Assembly (NCBI GenBank): GCA_963565915.1
Contig: OY751486.1
Location: forward strand, 806,001-870,000
Direction of reading: 5' to 3'
Length of the DNA stretch: 64,000 bases
DNA from: Entoloma clypeatum
Lineage: Eukaryota; Basidiomycota; Agaricomycetes; Agaricales; Entolomataceae
The position numbers and the translations under genes are program-made. Each line of letters begins with the position of its first letter. Within the stretch, counting starts at the first letter, position 1. Positions 18,349 to 28,654 of the stretch are shown here, piece by piece. The notes below the pieces were generated by a model. The model was not told where the DNA came from. It saw only the letters and a list, made by a program, of their open reading frames with translations, and made no database searches.

Positions 18349-20410
18349 TCACAGGTCCTTACTCGAGGCAACGCGATTAACCACGGCCTCATCCACCGCT
18401 TCCAAGAGGTACGCCTCCGCATTTGTCTCATACATCCGCCCGACAACCTTCTCCCTCAGCCCCAAGAACCACTCAATCTCGGCCTCGATATCCGCCTCTG
18501 CCTCTGCCCCTGCGTCAGCATCCGCATCCGCATCATCCGCTCCATCGACTTCCATCGCCCCAGGTGACCTCGACCCTTTCCGGCTCGCATTGGGTATGTC
18601 ATCTTCGTTGAGGACCAAGATACCGGGCAGGGTAGGGCGCGACCGTGCCCGTTTGATCGCAACACGTTGTGGGGGCTGCGACGTGGCCGACGCTCGCTGG
18701 TTGGTCGACAAAGGGGGACGAGGGTGAGGAGATCTGGTCTGGATGCTATGTGGCGGCTGGTAAGGCTGGGCGTCTTCTCCGCTGGAGCGCAGCTGCAAGC
18801 TGCTGTAGGGAGTGGTGTACGGGGAGCGTATCGGTTCGTTGGATGGGGGCCTGAGACGATGAGGAGCCCGTCGTGCCTGTGTCCACCTGCTGCGACTGCG
18901 GGGCGTGAGGGTGGGCCTGGCCGCTGGGAGAGTGTGCTCTGTCGCTGGAGGAGCTGCCGTGAGTGATCTCCGAGGTTCCCCTACGCGCCCAGCACGCTTC
19001 ATCTTCTCTCGACACCTGTGAATATCGCTTTTGTCAGTCCAAACTCTCGAAGATTTTGAAATAAGCAAAGACTCATCGATGGCAAACCGTACCGGGCACC
19101 ATCGGCCTTTGTTTTCTTTGTACCTCCCCAGCATCCCACACTGGCGACAGACTCTCTGCCCCTGCTCGTTCGTGTGCGGGTATGTGGCAGGCGCCCCTTC
19201 CCCACCTCCGCCAAGTGCTGGATAACTGGGGCCATGCACGACTAAAAACAGGGGACGATGTCATCGTTAGCTCTAATCAAGAGGCAACAAACATGGAAAG
19301 ACGAACCTGCCGAGTGAGGGAACTTGGCCGCTTTGAGTGGGGCGCGAGTGATGGCGGGGGCACGGGTAAAAATACATGTGTTGTTGAGCCGTAGCTGGTT
19401 GCGTCTGTCCTTGGGAGGGGTGGGACGCGGCCGCCGGTGGAGGCGGAGGAGGAGCGGAGGCCGATGGTTGGGGGTACCTGGTCTGCTGCTGCTGCCTTGG
19501 GTAGCTCGCTGGTGGCTGTCTTGTTCTGTCTTCGTAATCTCGCTGCGTTGCACGCATTAGGCGTTCACGGGATCACCAGTCCCCGGTTGCCATTGGAAGG
19601 AGGGTGGGTAGGCTGGGGAAGACTGCCTTGGAATCCATCGGTGATTTCGAGAAGCGCCTCGTCAACCGACATGCTTGCATCGCTTGGCCGGTTGCGAGAG
19701 CGCGATTTATGTTATGTATACGTGACAAGGAGGGCGTGTCGGGGGGAGGAGATGGTGGGGTGAGGCGGACAACAGGTCTGGTGGGAAGGTCATCCGCGGT
19801 CTTTGATGTTGGGACAGAGGTGATCCGTGTTGCTGAGGTGGAGGATGAGTGTGATGTTGATTTTGGGATAGGTAGCATCGCTCTGTCAAAAGGGACGAGA
19901 TTAGAATCGAATGAGACGATAAAGGGAAAGATTTGTGCTTACATGTTCGATGAACTCCCCCCCGGACCACATGGTAGGCGGTGGCGCATTGTACTACAAC
20001 GCGCATGACAAGGCATCGAGGCTGGAGGTCCGTCCACATCTCATGCTGGTCGCGAGGGGCACGGAGAGGGGCAGCACTGCGGCAGTAGCAAACAGAGGAA
20101 CTGGTTGGTCGTTATCATAGGCGGCGGCTGACGAGATATCCTGTGGCCGTTGCATCATGAGGCCCAAATCGTATCCATGGCTCACGAGAGTCAGTAGCAG
20201 TGCTCCAGTGTGAGCCTGTGCATCGAGTAAGTCGCCTCGGGCTTGTGTAAGGTGCCGTTGGGCATCTTGCTGATCCTCAAGGAGCGCACAGAGACGCCGG
20301 TACGCCACATCTGGACTGATGATGTTTAAGCCCTATATTCGACATGAGTCACGGAAGAAGTTTTCGGGGCTCAAAGCGATGAGACCTGGTTGGGGATGTG
20401 TGTTGGACAT
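18349..20410 (-). pseudogene. Multi-exon regulator-like gene with a CxxCG-GRYK finger, probably broken
   Basis: Exon 1 starts at the ATG complementary to 20408-20410 (MSNTHPQPGLIALSPENFF) and reads SPDVAYRRLCALLEDQQ, a helical segment, and WSGGEFIEH before a GTAAGC donor. It contains in-frame TAGs (complement 20333-20335, and one before YNAPPPTMW) that no good intron explains. A later exon is Q/P-rich, then an 81-bp intron (19226-19306) joins SLG to SYPALGGGG and the finger CRQCGMLGRYKENK. A basic middle and an acidic, helical C-terminus (EAEIEWFLGLREKV) follow, ending at 18349. The finger recalls a fungal CxxC...CxxC family, but I cannot name it. The Helitron ends 93 bp past the stop. Confidence 0.5.
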
Positions 20411-21083
20411 TTGAGTCCTTCAGACAGTTTTCTGAACTTTTTGGGTTGTTCTGTTGAGACTTGTCAACTATTGACTCGAATCATGAGAAAAGTCAAACTT
20501 ACTATTAACCTTATGGTTGATGTTCTTTTGGGGAACAATCGACAACATATCAAGTGAAAAGAGTGACTGTATGGCCTAACTAGCGCGTAATTCTGAGTTC
20601 AAGACTGGTAAGTTGTCCACGTGACATTTTTCAATCCGGAATCGATCAACAAGGTCATGTGCCAGCGGGTCGCGTGTTGATCTGTTTTCTGATTGGGAAC
20701 AAAGACTCAACATGTTCAAGCTAGATTGGCCACGGTCCGGTCCGGTCCAGGTTCGCCAGGTCCGGTTGGTGTCTGAACCAGGTTCAAGAGGCAAAAACAT
20801 CGATTTTTGCCTCCCCCACTTGCTGAACCCCTTTTACAAGATAATTCAGTAGTCTTAACCTTGTAGTAACAGAAGAGCACAGAAAATATAACAGATGAGC
20901 CCATTTTATCTGGTGTGGATCAGCCAGCAGGTAGGCAGCCAGCCATGTCATTGTCATTGCTTTAAAAATGATAGGAAGGCAGGTGACCAGCCATTGGATT
21001 GTCCAAGAAAGAGATAATGTCAGGGGTTAGGAGTTAGGGGTTAGGAGGGGAGCACTACGACAAGCGCAGGCCTGTGTGTGCTG
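20411..21083. other. Intergenic; degenerate telomere-like G-tract
   Basis: No gene seen. 21022-21050 reads as imperfect TTAGGGG/TTAGGAG units (four G-runs), like a short interstitial (TTAGGG)n remnant. Confidence 0.4.
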
Positions 21084-21229
21084 AGTGGACAATAGGACTT
21101 GGGATAAGTCCAGGATCCTATTTCGGCCTTTATAGGCCTCATCAGGTCCGAATACGGCAATCAGTTGAGTCATTCAGAGAGCAATAGAACTATTGTTCTC
21201 TGGGCAGCTGACTCCGCCTATTGTCCACT
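21084..21229. repeat. 146-bp inverted-repeat element with nested hairpins
   Basis: Outer arms AGTGGACAATAGG (21084-21096) and CCTATTGTCCACT (21217-21229) are perfect inverted repeats. Inside are GGACTT-5 nt-AAGTCC (21095-21111), GGCCT-4 nt-AGGCC (21125-21138) and AGAGAGCAATAG-2 nt-CTATTGTTCTCT (21176-21201, one mismatch). Could be a MITE/foldback element or a structured RNA. No target duplication seen. Confidence 0.6.
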
Positions 21230-22397
21230 TTGTCACATGCCTGACAGGTCGTGAGAGGAAAACGCCACAATAGCGCTCGCCAAGACAGGACCTGAGTAGG
21301 ACCCTGCAAAGGTAAGGCTATGGGGAATCCCCATCACAGACCAGCGGTCTGGGTGAGATCTGAGTGAACCGAGATAACAGATTGCTCCCACATCAAAGTC
21401 TGAAGATCTTTGAAGGCGAAGACCGTTATTCCAAAGGATATACAACAAGTAAACTAACCAATACCCAGTAACATGTAAGAACAGTTACGGGAAACCATCT
21501 AAGTACATTATTTACAAAATGTACGTAAAACACCAGACACAATGGTCGACATCAGAGTAGGAGTAAGCAAGGGCAAACAAGTAGATCATCTCATCGCTAG
21601 ACATGCCGATTGTCCAAACCGGCACCAGCTGAGCGAGATTATACCCCTTTTTATAAGAGTAAACTTATAGGCAAGAACCAAAATGGTGGAATAATGACTA
21701 TCTCAAAAGAAGGGTTATATATATAGTATATCATACCCAAATTTTCTAAGAGATTGGCGGACCGGTTGTGGAGATATGAGGGGTGTTTTGTTTATGATGA
21801 AAGTCAAAATTTGATGGGGAAACACAGCCACTGATGGAGACAACAACACAGTAAAACTGGTTCCTCAGACCAAGTCCTGCTGGAGGATTGATTGCTGGCC
21901 TGATCAAGTTACTTGACTTCTCCCCTCCAGTAGCGTGACATACATTGGATATTATACAGCTCGTGCTCTCCGGACTTTTACTTCACTTACTTTTGAAATC
22001 ACTACTTCTCGAATTCTTCAATCATGACAAGAAGCACTTCTCTGATCTGTCTCCTCCTTGTTGTACAATGACAAGGTGGACAGCAACTGCTATGTACTGC
22101 AGCTATGTCATGCATTCATTGTCCTCCGGACACTTATCATCACTGCTCCAGTCACTTCCTTTCAGGACTGGCATTTTCTTATTATATACAACATATTCCA
22201 CAATATATGCGGAGATATTTCTCTGGTTATATTTAGAGGCTGGCAAATGAACAAGGCCACTTACCTCTTACTGGAACTCAATGATCCATTTTTGTGTCTG
22301 TCCTCTGTATAACCTTTATGTTTGTTTATCTTACAACACACATACAATATATTTTATGTGATACGTCCATCCGGCGTTGTCCTCTGGACCCTGCTCC
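21230..22397. other. Intergenic, nothing recognised
   Basis: AT-rich in places (TATATATAG near 21717). No coding frame with convincing composition. Confidence 0.4.
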
Positions 22398-22970
22398 TTA
22401 TAACACAATTCTTCTCCAGGTCTGCATCTGGCCCCCATAGTGGAGCTCCCGGAAGCACTTTGTCGGCTGTGTGGGGTCTGGCACCATCTCCTCCTCCGGC
22501 CGATGACGCTTGTGTGGCTTCCAAAGGAAGTGGTGCCCAGCCAGAGAATGTCGTTGCCGGACGATCACCCCTTGTCCACTCGCTACCCCATACCTGAAAG
22601 CGGAGACTTGAATGCCGTTGATGACTATATATGTGGGCCCCAGAACTGGAGCCAGAGGAGGAGGTCCGGATGGATGCGGGGCACTCGGTTCAGTGTACAC
22701 TGGGTCGATCAAGGGCCGTCCGTCAACTTCAAACCAGCCATCAAGATCCTCTTCCTCCACACCAACAAAGCCTATGCCATTCCCGAGGGAACGGTGCACA
22801 ACACGACGGCAGGCCTGCTCCTCTGGTTCATCGAGTGGTGGGTTGTCGAGTTCAACATCGATCTGGTGTTGATGCTTGGTGAATGTGCTCGCAGCTCCGA
22901 TGAACATGCTGAGAACAAGGACAGAAAATGAGCACCTCCGGCTTGATATTGAGTGAATGAGTTGACTCAC
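22398..22970 (-). CDS. Hypothetical protein, possible N-terminal hydrophobic segment
   Basis: 190-codon frame starting MSQLIHSISSRRCSFSVLVL, with a hydrophobic stretch (VLVLSMFIGAA) that could be a signal or anchor, then acidic/proline-rich sequence (GFVGVEEEDLDGWFEVDG, PSGPPPLAPVLGP). The plus strand is also open over part of this stretch; I prefer the minus strand for its composition. Introns may exist. No family recognised. Confidence 0.35.
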   Translation of the reverse strand: MSQLIHSISSRRCSFSVLVLSMFIGAASTFTKHQHQIDVELDNPPLDEPEEQACRRVVHRSLGNGIGFVGVEEEDLDGWFEVDGRPLIDPVYTEPSAPHPSGPPPLAPVLGPTYIVINGIQVSAFRYGVASGQGVIVRQRHSLAGHHFLWKPHKRHRPEEEMVPDPTQPTKCFRELHYGGQMQTWRRIVL

Positions 22971-23264
22971 CTGAAAATCTAGGATTTGGCTATGGTGGTT
23001 GCGAGGAGAGATATGGTGTTATGATTGTTATCTGATTGTCACACTGTTATGGCTTATCTTGAGATGTCAAGGGTTATTCTGAGACATCATGGGTTATCCT
23101 GTGATGTCATGTGATCATGACATGATTCCCTTCAATCCACCATGAGCCTCGGAGCTGAGACCGAAATACTTTTATAGTGTCACTGTCCTCCGGACTTTGG
23201 CTCCTCACGGGGTGTGACCAGTACATTGAGCCAAAAGTGTGGAAATAACTAATTCTCCAGTGTT

Positions 23265-23837
23265 GTGGCCAAATTTGGCTCGATTCAACAGGGTATGACC
23301 ATCTATAAAAATACCCGAGCCCGAGATGCAGCACTGGCTCGAATGATGCCCCCTCATCTGGAGCCCATGCAAATTGGGGTATGTCATCAACAATATCCCC
23401 CGTGTCTAATTGACCAACATCACCTCCAGCGTAAACCCAAAGACGGCGAGATGTTGACCTATACAAAAGTGCGGACTGGGTTATGGATCCGTGTGTGGCC
23501 TGGGGACCTGGATGGCATCTTCTCCTTTGACTTTGTCGGCCCAGAGGATCAGTACATGCACATCACACTTTATGCAGAGAGGGGGGGTGAAAATCTGGGT
23601 GCCCCGGTTTTGTCCATTGAGGCAAGTTGGAAGGCAGACAGGGCTAGAAAGGGGGCGTTTATGAGGCTGATGCAGGCGGGGGAGAATCAGGGCCAGCCAG
23701 ATCCGAATTGGGAGACCTATATCATCAACAAAGGCACCATCATCCGGATCAAGCAAGACAGTCTCGTCAATTCTTTTCTCCAGATTCCCTTCCACGCTTT
23801 ACAGAACCACATGCTCATTTCTCAGTCTTTCAAGTGA
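23265..23837 (+). CDS. Hypothetical protein (about 190 aa)
   Basis: Frame from MAKFGSIQQGM with protein-like composition in the middle (GLWIRVWPGDLDGIFSFDFV, YMHITLYAERGG, SIEASWKADRARKGAFMRLM), suggesting a beta-rich domain. The true start may be a later Met or an upstream exon. No motif identified. Confidence 0.4.
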   Translation: MAKFGSIQQGMTIYKNTRARDAALARMMPPHLEPMQIGVCHQQYPPCLIDQHHLQRKPKDGEMLTYTKVRTGLWIRVWPGDLDGIFSFDFVGPEDQYMHITLYAERGGENLGAPVLSIEASWKADRARKGAFMRLMQAGENQGQPDPNWETYIINKGTIIRIKQDSLVNSFLQIPFHALQNHMLISQSFK

Positions 23838-24125
23838 TCTGTAAGTTTCACTCCAATATTCAGAATCATCAGAAGCACTGACTATGAAATTATCTAGGCA
23901 ATCATCATCATCATCAGCTTTTTGTACTACTACCAATGATGACAAACATTTTTTGACCTGAGTGCTTGGTGATAAGACAAAACAAAATGGGGTGGACATT
24001 AGTTAACAGGGGCAATTGGTAACCCTGGAGATCAAGTACTACTACGACGGCATTGAGAGGCACTCCAGGACAATGAAGAGAAAGTCAAGATGGGGAGCCA
24101 AGAGGGGCCTTGGAAGAAGCCCTGA

Positions 24126-24627
24126 ATGGTCCTCGACTTTGTCGAGGTGCCACCAATGAGGACAAAGAAAGGGAAGGGAAAGAGGCCAGCGGCTGTCAAG
24201 CAGGACAAGGGCAACTGGATGAAGACAAGGTTGGTATCTCTGGAGGTGACCTTTCCCTGGAACAGAGCTTGTGTCCCCTGCTCAGATAAGCACGCATGTT
24301 GTGGGCAGATGCAGTGAGTGCTTCTCTCCTCTGAATTCTTCTCTTCTCATCCCCATTCTCCGGGCACACAGGTTGATGGTGTCCACCAAGAGCAAGGCTT
24401 GTGCCTGGTGCCAAGTCAGGAAGATTGCTTCCTGGTTCTGGTTCAATCGGGATGACAAGGAGGCGGGGGACCGTCCCAGGCTTGTCTTATTCGACGACCT
24501 GCATCAAATCTGGAAGGATGTTGCGGTGGTGGGGCAGCAGATGGGAAAGGAGCATGCGGAGAATGAGGAGCTCACCCGGATGGCATTGGAAGTTCACGGG
24601 GAGATGGCACAGCTCAGCTCCGGTTAG
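24126..24627 (+). pseudogene. Decayed paralogue of the half-zinc-cluster gene at 24878-25880
   Basis: Reads LDFVEVPPMRTKKGKGK, then after a gap KSKACAWCQVRKIA and a helical tail (WKDVAVVGQQMGKEHAENEE, MALEVHGEMAQL). The paralogue has LDFVEVPHMKTKGK, KSKACARCQVKKIAC and MERVLEVQRGMAKL in the same order. Here the third cysteine is lost (IAS for IAC) and the two blocks are in different frames, so an intron or decay separates them. Confidence 0.5.
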
Positions 24628-24877
24628 ATGTTGTGCGGATGATGGCGAGGGCAGTGGATGACATTCCAGGGGCACTCAAATAGTCCTTTTGCTTCTCTGG
24701 CTGTTTGAGTAATGCATCAAATTTTGTATGATTATTTTTCGTTCGGAGTTGCTAGCCGGACCTCCTGGACCTCCCTCTATAACAACATTTCACAACAGGA
24801 GACTGCCAGATGCCACAACGTGATTGCAAACAAAGTAAGGATATAAATACAAAATGATGGAGGAGGACCAGAGTATA

Positions 24878-25880
24878 CTATTTGTATACCTTGCAAATGT
24901 CATCTGCTGCCACCCTCATCATCTGCGCAAAATCTACCCGTAGCTTTGCCATCCCTCTCTGTACTTCCAGGACCCTCTCCATGACATTGTCGTTCTCCGC
25001 CCTTTTCTTCTGTGTCTCCTCCCACATGCCAGCCAACTTTCTCTCCACTTTCTGCAACGCCGCAAATGCCTGGACGTTGGAACAGACCTCCAGTTCGCTC
25101 TCGCTGTCATTCTCCCAGTCTACTTCATCATGGCTGCTCATGGAGGGAGGGACCTGGTGGACGCGGGTCTTTTTCACCGGCCCAGGGACGTAGTCGACAA
25201 CACAAGCGATCTTCTTGACTTGACACCTTGCGCAGGCCTTGCTTTTCCTGGACTGCACCTCCCTACGAGTCCGGAGAAGGGGGTGAGAAGAGACCACAAA
25301 AGAGACAGAAAAAGACATACTTCATCTGGCCACAGCCCGCGTGCTTGTTCAAGCATGGTTTGCACGGCCTGTTCCACAGGAATAACACGTCCGGGAAAGC
25401 CACCCATTTCTTCACGGGTTTCGCCTTCTGCTGCATCGGCTCCTCTTTCCTTGCCTTTCGTCTTCATGTGTGGCACCTCGACGAAGTCCAGGATGTTTTG
25501 TGTCCTCTTCGGAGGCTGGACGTTGTCTGCATTGTTCCGCCCTTCCTCTTCTTTGACCCTGAGGGCTCCTGAAAGTTGTCTGACTCGATTGCATCGGGCT
25601 CCAGTGCCACGGGCTCCCCCCTCTTCTTGCCTGTCTTCTTTGCAGCCTTCTTCCTCCTCAACCTCTCCCTCTCTTCTTCTTCAAACCTCGCCAATGCTGC
25701 CTCTTTCCGGCGGTTGTAGTCAATGTCATTGTTGTCATCGGCGCTGTCCGTGGAGGCGTCATCTTTGTTTGATTGCCCTCCATCGCTAGAGGTTTCCATT
25801 TGGTTGAAGAGAGGAATTCTCTTGTTGATGGTGGCGGGGGTGTGGGGTTGGTTGGTGCAGGATGGGTTGAGTGTAGACAT
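24878..25880 (-). CDS. Half-zinc-cluster (CxxCx6C) coiled-coil protein
   Basis: Begins MSTLNPSCTNQP, then an acidic segment, a charged helix (EAALARFEEEERERLRRKKA), ILDFVEVPHMKTKGKERG, and after a 62-bp intron (25259-25320, GTATGT...AG) VQSRKSKACARCQVKKIAC with C-x2-C-x6-C spacing, half of a Zn2Cys6-like cluster. The C-terminus is helical (QKVERKLAGMWEETQKKRAEN). The first frame and the ILDFVEV frame do not join without an unresolved intron or a frameshift near 25560. Likely nucleic-acid binding by analogy. A decayed paralogue lies 250 bp away in opposite orientation. Confidence 0.5.
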
Positions 25881-26392
25881 TGTGGCACAAGGGGGTGGGA
25901 GCGTGAATGTGAGAGTGGGGATCACAAAGGAGAAACAAAGGTTGAAACTTAAATTTCCACCCGATGTTCCCATGAGCAGAAGTTGCCGTGCACCCACTGG
26001 CACACCACAGTGATGCTCCAAACTTGCCAAGTCACTCACTGACCTCTGGTTCGGACCGAGATGATCTCCCTCTGGCCCTACTGTTGCTTGCAATGCAGAA
26101 GACCCACTTAACCTGCACACAAATTTCGACATAGGCGCGACCAGAGCTGCTGTCCTCGTTCTCCAGCCAGAGACACTGCAAACTGGATCTCCTCACCAGC
26201 AATAATACTCCGGTTCGATGTACTGGCTGGTATAACTCACATCTCCGTGTTGGCCACACCTGTCCCACAAGTCCCCATTAGTTGGACTTACTCCATTTGG
26301 CTGGGCCAACCCTTTAGCCTGAAAATCTCAACCAAACAAACACACACACTCTTCACCACAACCTCTCATCACCTGTCTCTGCCACTGGCGCC

Positions 26393-27769
26393 ATGTCCAG
26401 CCCGTCTTATCCTCCTGCCGCCACCGGCTCCAAAATCATGGACGACGACTCCTCTCAGGACGAGGAAGACTTGGCCAAGCAGGCTGCGGATGCACAGGCC
26501 AAGCTGGACGTGATCAAACAGCAAATGGAGGCAAGCAAGAAGGCCGCCAAAGAGAAGAAGAAGAAGAAGGAAGAGGCCAGGGAGAAGAAGCGGGAGAAGG
26601 AGAAGAGGGAGAGGGAGGAGAGGGAGAGGAAGGAGGCGGCGGACAAGGAGAAGAAGGAGAAGGAGGAGCAGGAGAGGGAGGAGAGGGAGAGGGCGGAGAA
26701 GGAGAAGGAGAGGGCGGAGAAGGAGAAGGAGAAGGAGAGGGCGGAGAAAGCCAAGAAGGCAGAAACCGAGTCTGCCATCGAGGAGGAGGTTGTCAAGGAA
26801 ACACTGCAAACCTCTGGCAGCAAACGACCAGGGGGGAAGAAGCGGGCCACCCCAAAGAGTTCACCGGTGGTCGACAGCGAGAAGGAAGTGGAGGGGGATG
26901 GGATGAGTGGTGGGGAGGGGAGGAAACAGAAGAGACGGGAGGAGACCAGCGAGGAAGAGGACAAGCACCAGGCCCCCAGGAAGAAGAAGGGCTGTCACAT
27001 GGGCAAGGCCAAGGAGAGGCCCGATATGAGGGCCGAGAACGACAACCCCATGGATGGCAGCCACGGCGGCCACATCTCCGGCAAGGGTCAGGCCAGCAAG
27101 CCCATGGTCGATCCCGAGAGCAGTGACGAGGAAGAGGACGATGAAGCCGCACCTCGGAGGAAGGGTAGCAAGGCAAAGGAGGAGCGATCTGCAACTGCTG
27201 CCGGCGTGGGCCGCAGGCCTGTCAAGCCCAGCGCCCCCGTCAAGCCCAGCGCCCCTGTCCAGTGTTCAAGGACCATGTCCGCTTCAAAGTCCAAGGCCGC
27301 CACTGCCCCCAGGGCCTCTGCTGCCCACGCCCCCAAGCCGTCCACCGTGAAAACCAAGAATCATCAGTCGATCATGGTGCCTGATGACAGCGACAGCTCC
27401 GTGGTTGCTGTCAAGAGGCCAGTGAAGGTGACCACGTCTGAGCGGACTCTGGCGGTTCGAGGGAAGGACTTCCTGGCAGAGGTGCAGGGGTTGAGATGCG
27501 ACATCGGCAAGTTGCAGAAGAAGAGCTTGGCAAGGGGACAGGAGACCAAGAGGGTGGTGGAGGTGGTGGAGCAGATGCAAGCAGACTTCGCCACCTTGCG
27601 CACAGACATGATGAAAGGGATGGACCTGGTGGTCCAGGACATCATGGCCTTCCTGGAGTCAAAAGGGGATCACATGGAGGATGGAGGTGCCAGGCTCTCC
27701 TTGACATCGTCCCGCCCCACTCCCCCCCCTCCTACTTGCCCCACCGCCATGAGACCCAGAGCAGAATAG
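26393..27769 (+). CDS. Highly charged protein with long E/K/R helix (458 aa)
   Basis: Single frame from MSSPSYPPAATGSKIMDDD. Residues about 45-125 are almost only E, K, R and A (EKEKREREERERKEAADKEK-like), typical of a stable single alpha-helix or coiled coil. A basic/acidic low-complexity middle has lysine-rich possible nuclear-localisation patches (KRPGGKKRATPKS, APRKKKG), and a C-terminal heptad region follows (DIGKLQKKSLARGQE, VVEVVEQMQADF). The coding strand of the helix is a polypurine tract of about 220 nt. Possibly nuclear; function unknown. Confidence 0.6.
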   Translation: MSSPSYPPAATGSKIMDDDSSQDEEDLAKQAADAQAKLDVIKQQMEASKKAAKEKKKKKEEAREKKREKEKREREERERKEAADKEKKEKEEQEREERERAEKEKERAEKEKEKERAEKAKKAETESAIEEEVVKETLQTSGSKRPGGKKRATPKSSPVVDSEKEVEGDGMSGGEGRKQKRREETSEEEDKHQAPRKKKGCHMGKAKERPDMRAENDNPMDGSHGGHISGKGQASKPMVDPESSDEEEDDEAAPRRKGSKAKEERSATAAGVGRRPVKPSAPVKPSAPVQCSRTMSASKSKAATAPRASAAHAPKPSTVKTKNHQSIMVPDDSDSSVVAVKRPVKVTTSERTLAVRGKDFLAEVQGLRCDIGKLQKKSLARGQETKRVVEVVEQMQADFATLRTDMMKGMDLVVQDIMAFLESKGDHMEDGGARLSLTSSRPTPPPPTCPTAMRPRAE

Positions 27770-28070
27770 TTTACTATTCTGCTCCAATTACATTTTTATA
27801 TATACGCGCGCCTCTTTTTTTTAATTTTGTATCAATATATGCTGCTTTCGTCGTGCTCCCATTGTGAAATGGAGTCATCCGGGGCTGTGGTACCCATAAG
27901 TTACTTTGTCCGGTGCCCACAACTCAACAACAACAAATTGTAATATGAAAATTACAACAAATAATATGAACACAACAAACAACTCACATTTCCTCTGGTA
28001 CAATTTTCCATATGATATAAGCTTTCATAATATTCCCACATCTTCATAGATTAGATAATCAAAAACAGTG

Positions 28071-28078
28071 TATATATA
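28071..28078 (+). promoter_or_regulatory. TATA box candidate for the gene at 28136
   Basis: TATATATA, about 58 bp before the ATG, followed by a pyrimidine-rich stretch. Confidence 0.4.
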
Positions 28079-28135
28079 GTATTCCCACACCCCCTCCCTC
28101 AACCACCATCATTCCGCACTGAGCCAAAGACCAAC

Positions 28136-28654
28136 ATGCCCTCAGCATCCATTGCCATCCACTCTCATCATATTGCCTCTTTGAACGATATCATTGATCG
28201 GGCGGAGAAAGACTACCGTGCAATAGTAGCAAAACAAGAAGCACTGGTGAAGAAGTGGGAAGAGAGGAACAGGAAACAACTGGATGCAGTTGCAAAGGAG
28301 GCTGTGAAGATAAGATCCTGGAGGACTCTGGTAGCGGGGGAGAGGCGGAAGGAACTTAGCCGTGGGAACATAGCCCATGGGGGAAATTCAAGACACAGTT
28401 AGGAGTCCGCTCCAACACCGGAGCAGATCATGGAGATGATAGAGGATCTCAGGAGTGTGCTGGAGAACCTCAAAAAGAAGATGGAGACAAAGACCGAAAA
28501 TGTGGTCAGGGTGGTGACAGCAGTCTTGGGCATGATAGATGAGATGGAGAAGACACAAAGGTCTGTGGTGGAGTTGAAAGAGGAGGTGAGAAAGCTGCAT
28601 AGAAGGGTGGATAATATGCTCAAGAGTGGTAGGCCAAAAGTGTACGTTGCATAA
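28136..28654 (+). CDS. Small coiled-coil protein, two exons
   Basis: MPSASIAIHSHHIASLNDII start, helical (RAEKDYRAIVAKQEALVKKW). A TAG at 28400-28402 is removed if a 72-bp intron (28331-28402, GTAGCG...TTAG, phase 0) is spliced, joining IRSWRTL to ESAPTPEQIMEMIEDL and a second long helix (LENLKKKMETKTENVV, VELKEEVRKLHRRVDNML). Splicing gives about 148 aa, nearly all coiled coil. Tail-to-tail with the BAH-PHD gene. Function unknown. Confidence 0.5.

Noticed and set aside
21022..21050. True telomere or chromosome-fusion site
   Set aside because: Only four degenerate TTAGGGG-like units and no head-to-head structure; kept only as a minor remark.
22440..22931. Plus-strand frame starting MELPEALCRLCGVWHH
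   Set aside because: It overlaps a minus-strand frame with better composition and is rich in W/L/R, as shadows of acidic minus-strand coding usually are. Neither is certain.
26369..26964. Long leucine- or serine-rich minus-strand frames
   Set aside because: They are antisense readings of the polypurine E/K/R tract, giving poly-Leu and poly-Ser; no independent support.
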